A DNA stretch of 64,000 nt from Paenibacillus sp. FJAT-29882 (GTDB taxonomy: Bacteria > Bacillota > Bacilli > Bacillales > DSM-1321): the NCBI RefSeq assembly GCF_001510645.1, contig NZ_LMVB01000001.1, positions 389,377-453,376 of the forward strand, in the 5' to 3' direction. Shown here one piece after another: positions 1 through 8,285 of this stretch. The position numbers and the translations under genes were made by a program. Numbering within the stretch: the first letter of the stretch is position 1; every line of letters begins with the position of its first letter. Under the pieces are notes generated by a model. That model did not search any database and was not told the DNA's origin. It saw nothing but the letters and a program-made list of their open reading frames with translations.

Positions 1-1167
1 CTTGATATCTTTAGCTGGTGGACGGGCGCTGGGGAGGAAGACGGGTTAAAAGCGCTTATTGCGCTATTTGAAGAAAAATATCCTGATATCCCCATTGAAA
101 ATGCAGCCGTTGCGGGTGGCGCAGGGACAAATGCGAAGGCCGTACTGACGAGCAGGATGCAAGGGAATGATCCGCCAGCAACATTCCAAGTTCATGGTGG
201 TTCAGAGTTGAATGATAGCTGGGTGGCAGCGGACAAAATGGAGAATTTAAATGATCTTTATAAAGAAGAAGACTGGAATGATAAGTTCCCGAAAGAGTTG
301 ATTGATCTCGTTAGCAAGGATGGAAAGATTTACTCCGTACCGGTAAATATTCATCGCAGTAATGTTCTTTGGTATAACAAAAAAGTGTTTGATGAGAATG
401 GATTAAAAGCTCCGACTACTTTTTCAGAGTTTTTTGAGGTGGCAGATGCATTGAAAGCCAAAGGAATTACCCCACTTGCATTAGGAGATAAAGAACCTTG
501 GACAGCTACTCATTTATTTGAAACAATTTTACTTGGGGTACTTGGTCCTGTTGATTACGGGAAGGTTTGGACAGGTGACATTGCTTTAGATGACGCAAAA
601 GTGGTGGAAGCAGCGGAAACGTTCAAAAAGATGCTCACCTATGTGAATGAAGACCACAGCTCTCGCAATTGGCAGGATGCTTCTCAGCTCGTTGGCAATG
701 GAGAAGCTGCGATGAACGTAATGGGAGATTGGGCAAAAGGATATTTTGTTAATGATTTAAAACTTGCTGTAAATGAAGATTTTGGCTATATCGCTACACC
801 AGAGACAGACGGAGACTTCATTGTTATTACCGATACTTTTGGTCTTCCAAAAGGGTTGAAGAATGCGGATGATGTGAAAAAGTTTTTGGGCGTATTAGGC
901 TCTGTTGAAGGGCAAGATGTTTTTAACCCATTGAAAGGTTCGATTCCTGCACGGATCGATTCAGATCTATCTAAATATGATCAATATGGAAAAGACACAA
1001 TTGAAGAGTTTAAAACGGCTAACCTTGCTCCTAGCTTAGCGCATGGGTCGGCTGCTCCAGAAGGTTTTGTTACGAAAGTGAACCAGGCTGTTAACATCTT
1101 TGTCACACAAGGAGATGTCGATCAATTTATTGGTTCCTTGAAATCAGCAGGATCTGAACTTAAATAG
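1..1167 (+). CDS. Sugar ABC transporter substrate-binding protein, CUT1 family, 5'-truncated by the window
   Basis: The frame is open from the first base, so the signal peptide and N-terminus lie outside; 388 residues remain. This is the extracytoplasmic lipoprotein that delivers sugar to a CUT1 importer. From memory it closely resembles the Thermus thermophilus glucose-binding protein and Pseudomonas GtsA. Shared blocks are SWWTGAGEEDGLKAL near the start, PPATFQVHGG, SVPVNIHRSNVLWY, NPLKGSIPARIDSD and HGSAAPEGFV. Glucose, mannose or galactose is therefore the likely substrate class, but ligand specificity is inference. Two permease genes follow. No ATPase gene is present, so a shared MsmX-type ATPase probably powers it, as for several Bacillus CUT1 importers. 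Confidence 0.88.
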   Translation, partial: LDIFSWWTGAGEEDGLKALIALFEEKYPDIPIENAAVAGGAGTNAKAVLTSRMQGNDPPATFQVHGGSELNDSWVAADKMENLNDLYKEEDWNDKFPKELIDLVSKDGKIYSVPVNIHRSNVLWYNKKVFDENGLKAPTTFSEFFEVADALKAKGITPLALGDKEPWTATHLFETILLGVLGPVDYGKVWTGDIALDDAKVVEAAETFKKMLTYVNEDHSSRNWQDASQLVGNGEAAMNVMGDWAKGYFVNDLKLAVNEDFGYIATPETDGDFIVITDTFGLPKGLKNADDVKKFLGVLGSVEGQDVFNPLKGSIPARIDSDLSKYDQYGKDTIEEFKTANLAPSLAHGSAAPEGFVTKVNQAVNIFVTQGDVDQFIGSLKSAGSELK

Positions 1168-1182
1168 TTGTTACTAAGGTGG

Positions 1183-1288
1183 GGGTGTCTTATAAGGGTC
1201 TGACCTCGTACACTAAATCAGTATAAAGTGTCTTATACTGTATTTAGTTGTTGCGGGGTCTGACCCTTTGCTCTGGGATACCGCCTCT
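1183..1288. repeat. Family A REP/MITE-like element between binding-protein and permease genes
   Basis: Inverted cores AGGGTCTGACC (about 1194) and GGGTCTGACCC (about 1257) flank an interior with partial self-complementarity (AGTATAA ... TTATACT). The ends carry degenerate outer arms (GGTGTCTTATA and CGCCTCTTTT). It sits inside a probable operon, where the folded transcript could act as an mRNA stabiliser or partial terminator. Confidence 0.8.
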
Positions 1289-1313
1289 TTTTCTTAAAAG
1301 GGAGGTTAATTCA

Positions 1314-2279
1314 GTGGAACTAGTCAAACAAAACAATCCTCAAAAAGTGGTGCGGGCTACGAAAAGGAAGAAAAAATTATCGACAGATCATATGATGGCA
1401 TTAGCCTTTTTACTGCCTTCTTTTATCCTTATTGTTATTTTTGTTTATGGATTTATCGGTTGGACAGGTTATGTTTCATTAAGTAATTGGAATTCTCTCG
1501 TTCCGGACTTCTCTTTTGTAGGGTTGAAAAACTATCTATATCTGTTTGGCGATTTTCGATTTCAAGCTGATTTAAGAAATACCTTATTCTTTACGATTTT
1601 ATTTATCGGCTTAGTCATAATATTTGGCTTAACCTTAGCCATTTTACTTGATCAAAAAATCAAGGGTGAGTCCGTTTTTCGAAATCTTTTCTTTTTCCCA
1701 ATGGCCTTATCCTTTGTTGTAACAGGAGTTGTTTGGCAATGGTTGTTGAACCCCTCTACAGGTGTTAACTTATTTTTAAAAACATTTGGAATTCAACCAA
1801 AATGGTATACAGATACAACGATTCTAGCTGGTTTCAAATGGGGGCAAATCGAATTTGGTCTGCCAGTTGCGATGATTGCAGTTGGAATTGCTGCTGTTTG
1901 GCAAATGACCGGCTTTTCACTTGCGATGTATATTGCAGGGCTTCGTGGTATTCCTGACGAAACGCGTGAAGCAGCTAGGATGGACGGGGCAACAGAATTA
2001 CAAATTTATTGGAAAGTAATTCTTCCTCAATTACGGCCCATTACAGTCAGTGTGATTATTATTATGGCACATATATCCTTGAAAATATTTGACTTGATTT
2101 ATTCGATGACAGGACCTGGAGCGAATTTTGTAACAGATGTTCCTGGTGTTTACATGTTCGAAACAACATTCCGGGGAAATTATTATGCGAATGGTGCTGC
2201 GATTGCGATCATCATGCTGTTGAGTGTGGCAATTTTCATGGTGCCTTATTTAATTCGTAGTCGAAAGGGGGAGGCTTAG
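1314..2279 (+). CDS. Sugar ABC transporter permease, MalF/GtsB type
   Basis: 321 residues with six predicted membrane segments. The binding-protein-dependent permease (EAA) loop reads EAARMDGATELQIYWKVILP in the C-terminal third. It forms one half of the membrane channel with the next gene. I chose the GTG at 1314, preceded by AAAGGGAGG, over an upstream in-frame ATG at 1248 that lies within the repeat element. The N-terminus has a basic stretch (ATKRKKK) before the first membrane segment. One base separates its stop from the next start, so the two permeases are translationally coupled. Confidence 0.9.
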   Translation: MELVKQNNPQKVVRATKRKKKLSTDHMMALAFLLPSFILIVIFVYGFIGWTGYVSLSNWNSLVPDFSFVGLKNYLYLFGDFRFQADLRNTLFFTILFIGLVIIFGLTLAILLDQKIKGESVFRNLFFFPMALSFVVTGVVWQWLLNPSTGVNLFLKTFGIQPKWYTDTTILAGFKWGQIEFGLPVAMIAVGIAAVWQMTGFSLAMYIAGLRGIPDETREAARMDGATELQIYWKVILPQLRPITVSVIIIMAHISLKIFDLIYSMTGPGANFVTDVPGVYMFETTFRGNYYANGAAIAIIMLLSVAIFMVPYLIRSRKGEA

Positions 2280-2280
2280 G

Positions 2281-3102
2281 ATGGTATTACGCAGCATATC
2301 TAAACCATTGATCTACGTCCTATTAATTGCAGTAAGCATCTTTTTCCTCATGCCCATTTACGTGTTGATTATTACAAGCTTAAAACCATTAGAAGAAATT
2401 ACTTTATCGAATATGTGGAAATTACCGTCTGTTCTAGATATGAGCAGCTATTCGGAAGCCTTCTCGAAACTTGCTCCCAATTTAATGAATTCCTTTTACC
2501 TAGTCATTCCGGCAACAATTCTATCAGCCATGCTTGGGGCGATGAGCGGTTATGTGCTATCGAAATGGAAATTCAAAGGGTCAGAGATTTTATTTACGCT
2601 GATGTTGTTCGGCATGTTTATTCCTTATCAAAGTATTCTAATTCCCCTTATTCAATTTTTACGTGAGGTGGGATTGTATAATACGATACTTGGTTTAATT
2701 TTAGTCCATGTGGTTTATGGCATTCCTATTGCAACACTGATGTTCCGTAATTTTTATGTGAACATTCCCGATGAAATGATTGAATCAGCCCAAATCGATG
2801 GCGCTAATTTCCTAGGAGTCTTCCGCCATATCATGATTCCCTTATCCATTTCTGGTTTTGTAGTCGTAGCCATATGGCAATTTACAAATATCTGGAATGA
2901 ATTTCTATTTGCAGTAACCATTACGACATCTGATCAACAACCCGTTATGGTTGCTTTGCAAAATCTTTCAGGAAGCCAAATTGTTCAGTGGAATGTCCAA
3001 ATGGCAGGTGCTTTACTTGCGGCACTGCCAACATTGATTGTTTATATTCTGCTTGGAAAATATTTTGTAAAAGGTCTTTTGGCCGGGTCTGTGAAAGGAT
3101 AA
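2281..3102 (+). CDS. Sugar ABC transporter permease, MalG/GtsC type
   Basis: 273 residues with six predicted membrane segments and the EAA loop ESAQIDGANFLGVFRHIMIP. It is the second membrane subunit of the importer. The C-terminus ends GKYFVKGLLAGSVKG, typical of MalG-type permeases. The ATG overlaps the purine-rich end of the preceding gene (GGGGGAGGCTTAGG), which serves as its ribosome binding site. No ATPase or regulator follows; the next gene is the unrelated yunB. Confidence 0.9.
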   Translation: MVLRSISKPLIYVLLIAVSIFFLMPIYVLIITSLKPLEEITLSNMWKLPSVLDMSSYSEAFSKLAPNLMNSFYLVIPATILSAMLGAMSGYVLSKWKFKGSEILFTLMLFGMFIPYQSILIPLIQFLREVGLYNTILGLILVHVVYGIPIATLMFRNFYVNIPDEMIESAQIDGANFLGVFRHIMIPLSISGFVVVAIWQFTNIWNEFLFAVTITTSDQQPVMVALQNLSGSQIVQWNVQMAGALLAALPTLIVYILLGKYFVKGLLAGSVKG

Positions 3103-3193
3103 ATAAGAAGATTCAATGCAGATAACCTTCCTTTTTGTTATTTTTGTTCTGGAAATAAATTGAACAATCATATAACTAAGTAGGGGGGTTTTT

Positions 3194-3970
3194 ATGGCTA
3201 AGTACAGAAGATTCAAGTTCGCACGTGGACCTCTGCCTACAAGGTATGTAATCTTGATTACGTTTCTTTTTTTCATTATTTCTACGGTTTTTAGTGGTTG
3301 GGTGATTAATAAAAAAATTGAACCTCATTTAATAGAAATAGCAGAAGCGAAAACCAGGGAATTTGCGGTTGAAGCAATAAATGATGCAATAGAGAAAAAG
3401 ATCAGTCAAAATGTTGATATTAGAAAGCTAATCGTCACTCATCAAGCAGGAGATCAAATAGGGTATAGCTTTGACCCTAATATTTATAATCATGTTGCTT
3501 CCGAAACAACATTACGAGTTCAAGAATATTTAGAAGCGATAAAAGAAGGAGAGCTTGAAACTTTACAAACATTTAAAAATGATGAGTTTATCGACTATGA
3601 AAGTTCGGTGAAAGAAAAAGGTGTCATCTATAAAATTCCTTTAGGTATGTCTACCGATGCCGTTTTGCTCGCAAATCTAGGGCCTAAGGTGCCTGTTCGC
3701 TTTGAAATTATTGGGGATGTTACATCAGAGGTGGAAACAACTACGAAGGAAACGGGAATTAATAATACGATACTTGAAATATTTGTGAATATTAAAGTGA
3801 ATATGCATGTGATTATTCCTTCGGTTGAAAAAGAGATTACTGTAGAAAATCATGTTAAAATTGGTGATTTAATTTTACCAGGAAAAGTTCCGACGTACTA
3901 TAATGGCGGTGGCAAACAGAGCGACGTAAATCCAATGGTTATTCCTGACAAAAAGGAAGAGAAGGAATAA
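3194..3970 (+). CDS. yunB: Sporulation protein YunB
   Basis: 258 residues. A short basic N-terminus (RRFKFARGPLPTRYV) precedes one membrane segment at about residues 18-38. A soluble domain follows, containing the segment AKTREFAVEAINDAIEKKI characteristic of YunB. In B. subtilis YunB is made under sigma-E in the mother cell and is needed for normal sporulation. A ribosome binding site AGGGGGG lies just upstream of the ATG. It ends directly at an IS200/IS605-like element, so its natural 3' region has probably been altered. Confidence 0.85.
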   Translation: MAKYRRFKFARGPLPTRYVILITFLFFIISTVFSGWVINKKIEPHLIEIAEAKTREFAVEAINDAIEKKISQNVDIRKLIVTHQAGDQIGYSFDPNIYNHVASETTLRVQEYLEAIKEGELETLQTFKNDEFIDYESSVKEKGVIYKIPLGMSTDAVLLANLGPKVPVRFEIIGDVTSEVETTTKETGINNTILEIFVNIKVNMHVIIPSVEKEITVENHVKIGDLILPGKVPTYYNGGGKQSDVNPMVIPDKKEEKE

Positions 3971-4405
3971 AGTGAACCTTCAATCAGTGGGGGGGCTTCA
4001 TCCCCCACTGATTGTTAGTCCCGTTCTACTGTCGCTAATACCTCCACTTCGCTTCGGTAAAGCGACACTACGAACCCGATTCGTTCAACTAAACCTTTGA
4101 AGACCACAAAGGTAAGTTTCACTGTATCTCACCAATCGGGCTTTTACTTCAAAAAGTGAGGCGACTGGTACAAGGGAACGTCTCCTAAGATCGCTCACGT
4201 CCTGTGAGCAACAGAGACGCCATCACATCCTGTGATAGTCCGACAAGCATAAGATGGAATACGGCGTGACGTAGTTTGCCACAGAGTATTACAGCTGAGG
4301 GGCTAGGAGCCGCAACTAGATTGGGCAGTTGTCCCTCACCTAAGCTTCTTCGATTCCTCTAAGCCTTGAGGTGGGGGTCTTGACTTTCCGTTAATGCGGG
4401 ATAAA
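3971..4405 (+). mobile_element. ORF-less IS200/IS605-type element with a structured noncoding core (HEARO/omega-RNA-like)
   Basis: It begins right after the yunB stop with GTGAACCTTC and a perfect terminal hairpin (3981-4014: 13-bp arms ending in five G and five C, 8-base loop). It ends with a second hairpin (about 4335-4375) and GTTAATGCGGGATAAA. Between them are about 300 bases with no gene but several short hairpins, for example GCTCAC-GTCCT-GTGAGC at 4193-4209 and ATCACA-TCC-TGTGAT at 4222-4236. The design matches an IS605-superfamily element that has lost its protein gene but kept a guide-type RNA. The ends match the shorter copies elsewhere in this window. Assignment to HEARO/omega RNA is from memory and unverified. 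Confidence 0.55.
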
Positions 4406-4434
4406 ACCAAATACTAGTCGGTCTAAAAAGCCAA

Positions 4435-4500
4435 GGGCTGGATGTCACAACTTCTATATCATGAAAATACAGATTCGGAGTTGTGGCAAAGCCCCTTTTT
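4435..4500 (+). terminator. Probable terminator after the element
   Basis: A nested hairpin pairs GGGCT (4435) with AGCCC (4490), and CACAACT (4446) with AGTTGTG (4479), followed by five T. It could end transcripts coming from yunB before the convergent ABC operon. Confidence 0.55.
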
Positions 4501-4524
4501 AAGACACTCACTTGCAGTCTTATC

Positions 4525-6363
4525 TTATTCTTTTGGCAACACGATTTGTTTGTACAATTTTACAGTAATTACATAATACAGGCTGTAAATGATCAAGAAT
4601 ATGATAATTGGAACCCAAATTCGGTAGTACGGATTTAAAATAATGAAAGAGAACATATTCATACCAATCAACACATGAGTAAGGCCAATGATTGCAGGAA
4701 ATAGGAAGATAATAAATAATTCTTTATAAACAGATGTTGAAAGCTGAGAGCGTCTGACGCCGATTTTCCTTAGCATTTGGTAGCGTGATGTATCTTTAGA
4801 AGCACCTGATACTATTTTGAACATGAGGCAGCTTGCCATCATCGCGAGAAAGGCAATGCCTAAAAAGAGGCCCATGAACATCGTCCCGCTTGTAAAGCTA
4901 CTATACATATTATAAAAGGAATATTTGCTTGTTAAGTCATCTGCTGTTAGGTTTGGTTCTTTCTCTAACACAAGCATGTCAATTTCTTGCCATTCATGTA
5001 AATAGTCCATGAACTTGTCGCTTTTTCCAATATACATAAGCATCTCTTGTCCCTGTATTTTATGATACGTTTCTGCATCTAGGACGATCGTTTGCTTAAT
5101 TTCCCGGTAATTGGTTTGTAGATTCCATAAGGCTCTAGCCCATTCATCTGAGAGCTGTTGGCCCACTTCTGGGTTCTTCACTTCACGTAATGAAATCTTG
5201 CCTTTGGGAAGGGCTTCCGTGACCCGTTTGAATTTGGGCTTTTTTCCATCTGAAAGTAATAGGAGCGGACGTTGATTATCTAAGTCATCACGTAAATAAT
5301 ACGTATAGTCAGCATCTTCTTTGAATCGGTATTGATTCTCTTCGGTAAAATGAACGCTTTTTAAGATCGCTTTTTCTTCTGCGTTCGGATTTTTTATGAC
5401 AACATCGTATACATTCATCATTTCTGCCATTTGTGAGGCACTATTTTTAAAAGCAAGACCAGCAGATATTGCACCGGCCCCAAGAGCAATAAGCATGGCT
5501 ACAGTTGCTAATATCTTCGTCAAACCTTGAATTCTAAAATTCAATTGGGCGAATGTGAAAGATGTGACACCTTTTGTCGTCCAGCGTTTGTTGGCTTGTA
5601 TTCGTCGGACTATGACAGGAAGGTAGCCTATGAACAATAAGTAGGTTCCGAGTGTCGTGAATGTTGGTGCTGCGAACAAGCCAATCTCCCGCAACTGTTC
5701 CATGAAAATTAAAGAAACATAGCCTAGGCATAAGGTTATTAGACCAAGTAAGATCAACCAACTGTTTTTCTTTTTCTGAATCGGCATCTCATCAGGATGA
5801 ACGTCGGAATAGATCAGCTGTAACACTTGAACTCTCGATAACTTGATATGATTGATTAAAGCGGTAAATAAAAATACGACGATAAAAAAGACAAAGGTTG
5901 CCAATACAGCTGGTAGATAGAATGATTGATAGCCCTCTAATGTGATGTTGAGCTGTCCGGCAAGTAGATAGCCAACGATGAAAGCTAGTCCGATTCCAAC
6001 GGTAATTCCAATGACTAAAGATGCTGCACCAATCACCATTGTTTCAACAAACATAATTTTCTTGATGCTCTTTTTCTTAGCCCCAAGCATCATATACATT
6101 CCAAATTCCTTTTGTCGTAAAGAGAGTAGAAAGGTGTTAGTGTAGAGCATATACATAATGGTTACGACTGAAAGCAGTACAGAACCAACAATAAAGACGA
6201 GTTGAATGTTTCTGATCATTGCATTGGACTTAATAAACTCTGTATTCCAAGAAAGTGTTTGGAACATATAGAAAACGGAAATTGTCATGACGAGCCCGGA
6301 TAATAAGACAAAATAATCTTTCAGTTTACCCTTCATGCCAGCGAGTGATAATTTTAGTAACAT
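4525..6363 (-). CDS. BceB/VraG-type ABC transporter permease (FtsX-like)
   Basis: 612 residues from the ATG at 6363, which has AGAAAGGAGAATT upstream; an in-frame ATG at 6408 lies inside the ATPase gene. The protein has FtsX-like membrane segments with about ten helices in all. A large extracellular domain of roughly 200 residues lies between helices 7 and 8, the hallmark of BceB/YtsD/YxdM peptide-antibiotic detoxification permeases. These proteins remove cell-wall-active peptides and sense flux for a partner histidine kinase. It forms an operon with the ATPase upstream (16-bp gap). No BceS/BceR-type two-component genes adjoin it, so the regulatory partner is elsewhere or absent. The specific peptide cannot be told from sequence. 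Confidence 0.85.
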   Translation of the reverse strand: MLLKLSLAGMKGKLKDYFVLLSGLVMTISVFYMFQTLSWNTEFIKSNAMIRNIQLVFIVGSVLLSVVTIMYMLYTNTFLLSLRQKEFGMYMMLGAKKKSIKKIMFVETMVIGAASLVIGITVGIGLAFIVGYLLAGQLNITLEGYQSFYLPAVLATFVFFIVVFLFTALINHIKLSRVQVLQLIYSDVHPDEMPIQKKKNSWLILLGLITLCLGYVSLIFMEQLREIGLFAAPTFTTLGTYLLFIGYLPVIVRRIQANKRWTTKGVTSFTFAQLNFRIQGLTKILATVAMLIALGAGAISAGLAFKNSASQMAEMMNVYDVVIKNPNAEEKAILKSVHFTEENQYRFKEDADYTYYLRDDLDNQRPLLLLSDGKKPKFKRVTEALPKGKISLREVKNPEVGQQLSDEWARALWNLQTNYREIKQTIVLDAETYHKIQGQEMLMYIGKSDKFMDYLHEWQEIDMLVLEKEPNLTADDLTSKYSFYNMYSSFTSGTMFMGLFLGIAFLAMMASCLMFKIVSGASKDTSRYQMLRKIGVRRSQLSTSVYKELFIIFLFPAIIGLTHVLIGMNMFSFIILNPYYRIWVPIIIFLIIYSLYYVITVKLYKQIVLPKE

Positions 6364-6379
6364 CGATAATTCTCCTTTC

Positions 6380-7141
6380 TTATGCGTTCTTTGTTCCAAG
6401 CTGCGCAAGCACGTCTAGAATTTCTTTGTAAAATAATTCACGAGTGGACGAACGGTGAATTTCCTTATGAAGCTTGCCATCTTGGATAAAAATAATTCGT
6501 TGGCAGTAACTTGCGCTATATGCATCATGGGTCACCATCATGATGGACACATTTTGCCTGTCATTTAAGTCTTTCATGGTTTCAAGCAAGCTTGTTGCAT
6601 TTTTGGAATCAAGTGCTCCTGTCGGTTCGTCTCCTAGAATGACAGTTGGTTCGTGAACGAGAGCTCGGGCAGCGGCAGAGCGCTGCTTTTGACCACCTGA
6701 GATTTCAGCAGGATATTTTTGCAGCAATTCTTCAATTCCTAAACGTTTCGCGACGGTCATGACTTTTGCATCCACATTTTTAGCGGGCGTTCCTTGTAAA
6801 TACAGGGGGAGGGCAATGTTTTCGGCAATTGTCATATTCTCGAGCAAGTTGAAGTCCTGAAAAATGAAGCCTAATTTTTGTGAGCGAAAATCAGAAAGTT
6901 CATCTTGCCCCATATCGGTAATATCGACATTGTCAATTTTAATTTCGCCAGACGTGACTTGATCAAGTGTTGAAATCACATTCAATAACGTCGTTTTCCC
7001 CGATCCGGAAGGCCCCATGATTCCAACAAACTCTCCTTCTTGCATCGAAAAAGAGACATCGTTTAGCGCCTTAAACTGGTTGCCACCTTTTTTCCCATAA
7101 ACCTTTTGAACGTTACATACTTCTACTACTGGTGATTTCAT
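6380..7141 (-). CDS. BceA-type ABC transporter ATPase
   Basis: 253 residues. Walker A GPSGSGKT lies near residue 43, the signature ISGGQKQRSAAARA near 147 and Walker B VILGDEPTGALDS near 166, with the switch histidine in VTHD. This MacB/BceA-like arrangement drives the BceB-type permease encoded next. Its start has AGGAGG eight bases upstream. A sigma-A-like promoter with overlapping inverted repeats lies in the 200-bp divergent region shared with the TetR operon. Confidence 0.9.
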   Translation of the reverse strand: MKSPVVEVCNVQKVYGKKGGNQFKALNDVSFSMQEGEFVGIMGPSGSGKTTLLNVISTLDQVTSGEIKIDNVDITDMGQDELSDFRSQKLGFIFQDFNLLENMTIAENIALPLYLQGTPAKNVDAKVMTVAKRLGIEELLQKYPAEISGGQKQRSAAARALVHEPTVILGDEPTGALDSKNATSLLETMKDLNDRQNVSIMMVTHDAYSASYCQRIIFIQDGKLHKEIHRSSTRELFYKEILDVLAQLGTKNA

Positions 7142-7172
7142 TTATATGTCCTCCTTTGTATTAATAATAAAT

Positions 7173-7242
7173 GTGTGTATTATGCGATACATACACTTTG
7201 TATATGTGTACTATACACGTAGTACATTGATTGAGTCAATCA
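7173..7242 (-). promoter_or_regulatory. Promoter and operator-like inverted repeats upstream of the BceAB-like operon
   Basis: On the minus strand TTGACT (7239-7234), an 18-base spacer and TATAGT (7215-7210) form a good sigma-A promoter. TGTACT-8-AGTACA (7207-7226) overlaps the -10. TGATTGAGTCAATCA (7228-7242) overlaps the -35. A third, imperfect repeat, GTGTGTAT-8-ATACAC (7173-7196), lies downstream. The cognate regulator is unknown. Confidence 0.5.
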
Positions 7243-7285
7243 TTGTTTTTTGCAAGTTAAACTAAGTAGTCAAAAACAAAAGAGT

Positions 7286-7334
7286 TTGACACACACACAG
7301 ATTTGTGAGATTATACCCCTAACGACCGTTAGGG
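7286..7334 (+). promoter_or_regulatory. Promoter and perfect 8-2-8 operator palindrome of the TetR-SMR operon
   Basis: TTGACA (7286-7291) and a TATAC-containing -10 near 7312 precede the palindrome CCCTAACG-AC-CGTTAGGG (7317-7334). The palindrome overlaps the expected transcription start and the ribosome binding site of the TetR gene, an arrangement typical of autorepression. Confidence 0.6.
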
Positions 7335-7344
7335 AGGTTCGATT

Positions 7345-7938
7345 ATGAGTGCTGAGTTAATTCGTAACGTCGCTCTTATTCAATTTGCAAGAGATGGATA
7401 TGAAGGGGCGTCACTTAGTAAAATAGCGGAAGAAGTCGGCATAAAAAAACCAAGCATTTATGCTCATTATAAAGGCAAGGATGAGTTGTTTTTTGCTGTC
7501 GTGAACTATGCGATAGATACGGAAAAAAGAAGAATCATCGAATACTTTCAATCGCAAGAAAATAAACCGATTGAGGATGTGTTACGAGGTTTTTTTGATT
7601 GGATTGAAAAAGAAAACATGGAAAATGATCATGCGAGATTTCTGTTACGAATTTCCTTTTTTCCTCCTTCAAAGCTGCACCAGGATGTTTGTGATCTCGT
7701 GAATCCATTCCTTGAACAAATGCAGCGAATATTGGCAAGATGGCTCCGAAACAGAAGTAGAAGTCTCTACATTTCAAACGCGATGGACTATGCGCTTGCT
7801 TATCTTACACTGGTTGATGGAACGGTTCTCGAACTGATTTACAGTGGGTCTGTGCCCTACAAAAAACGTGTTCGTGCTGCATGGCCGATTTTTTGGCGTG
7901 GGTTATTTACAAAAGAGGAAGGAGTGGATGAAACATGA
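7345..7938 (+). CDS. yvdT: TetR/AcrR-family transcriptional regulator of a paired SMR operon
   Basis: 197 residues with an N-terminal helix-turn-helix (about residues 20-45, YEGASLSKIAEEVGIKKPSIYAHYKGK) and a helical ligand domain. It is the first gene of a three-gene operon with two small multidrug resistance subunits, overlapping the next gene by ATGA. The same order (yvdT-yvdS-yvdR) occurs in B. subtilis. It probably represses its own operon through the palindrome at 7317-7334 and is released by an exporter substrate; the inducer is unknown. The symbol rests on order and family rather than on an alignment. Confidence 0.82.
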   Translation: MSAELIRNVALIQFARDGYEGASLSKIAEEVGIKKPSIYAHYKGKDELFFAVVNYAIDTEKRRIIEYFQSQENKPIEDVLRGFFDWIEKENMENDHARFLLRISFFPPSKLHQDVCDLVNPFLEQMQRILARWLRNRSRSLYISNAMDYALAYLTLVDGTVLELIYSGSVPYKKRVRAAWPIFWRGLFTKEEGVDET

Positions 7939-8285
7939 ATCGGAATTGGATCTATGTACTACTAGCAGGAATCCTTGAAATTGTTTGGGTTTCAGGGTTG
8001 AAATATTCCAATAATACATTGGAGTGGGTTCTAACAGGAGTAGCCATTGTTATTAGTTTCGTTGTACTAGTAATAGCAACCAAACAGCTGCCGGTTGGAA
8101 CGGTGTATGCTGTTTTCACCGGAATTGGCACAGCCGGAACCGTGATTGTAGAAATGGCCGTTTTCGGTGAACCCTTTAAATTAGTAAAAATCGTACTCAT
8201 CGGAACCCTTCTTTGTGGGGTAATCGGATTAAAGGTGTTAACGAGTGAGGAAGAAGATACGAAGGTAGAAGGAGGGAAAGCCTAA
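7935..8285 (+). CDS. yvdS: Small multidrug resistance (SMR) subunit, paired type
   Basis: 116 residues with four membrane helices. The SMR glutamate is in helix 1 (GILEIVWVSGLKYS, about residue 14), and helix 3 has the motif GTVYAVFTGIGTAGTV. Paired SMR subunits work as heterodimeric proton-coupled exporters of guanidinium-like or quaternary cations. It overlaps the TetR gene by four bases and the partner subunit by one, indicating tight translational coupling. The hydrophilic C-terminal tail (EEEDTKVEGGKA) is longer than in the partner. Confidence 0.88.
   Translation: MNRNWIYVLLAGILEIVWVSGLKYSNNTLEWVLTGVAIVISFVVLVIATKQLPVGTVYAVFTGIGTAGTVIVEMAVFGEPFKLVKIVLIGTLLCGVIGLKVLTSEEEDTKVEGGKA

Noticed and set aside
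3971..4405. Hidden transposase or nuclease gene inside the element
   Set aside because: All frames are broken by stops; no TnpA, TnpB or IscB motif could be read.
7142..7344. ykkC/guanidine riboswitch before the SMR genes
   Set aside because: The region holds DNA inverted repeats and promoters and is too short for the aptamer; the SMR genes follow a TetR gene, not a leader.
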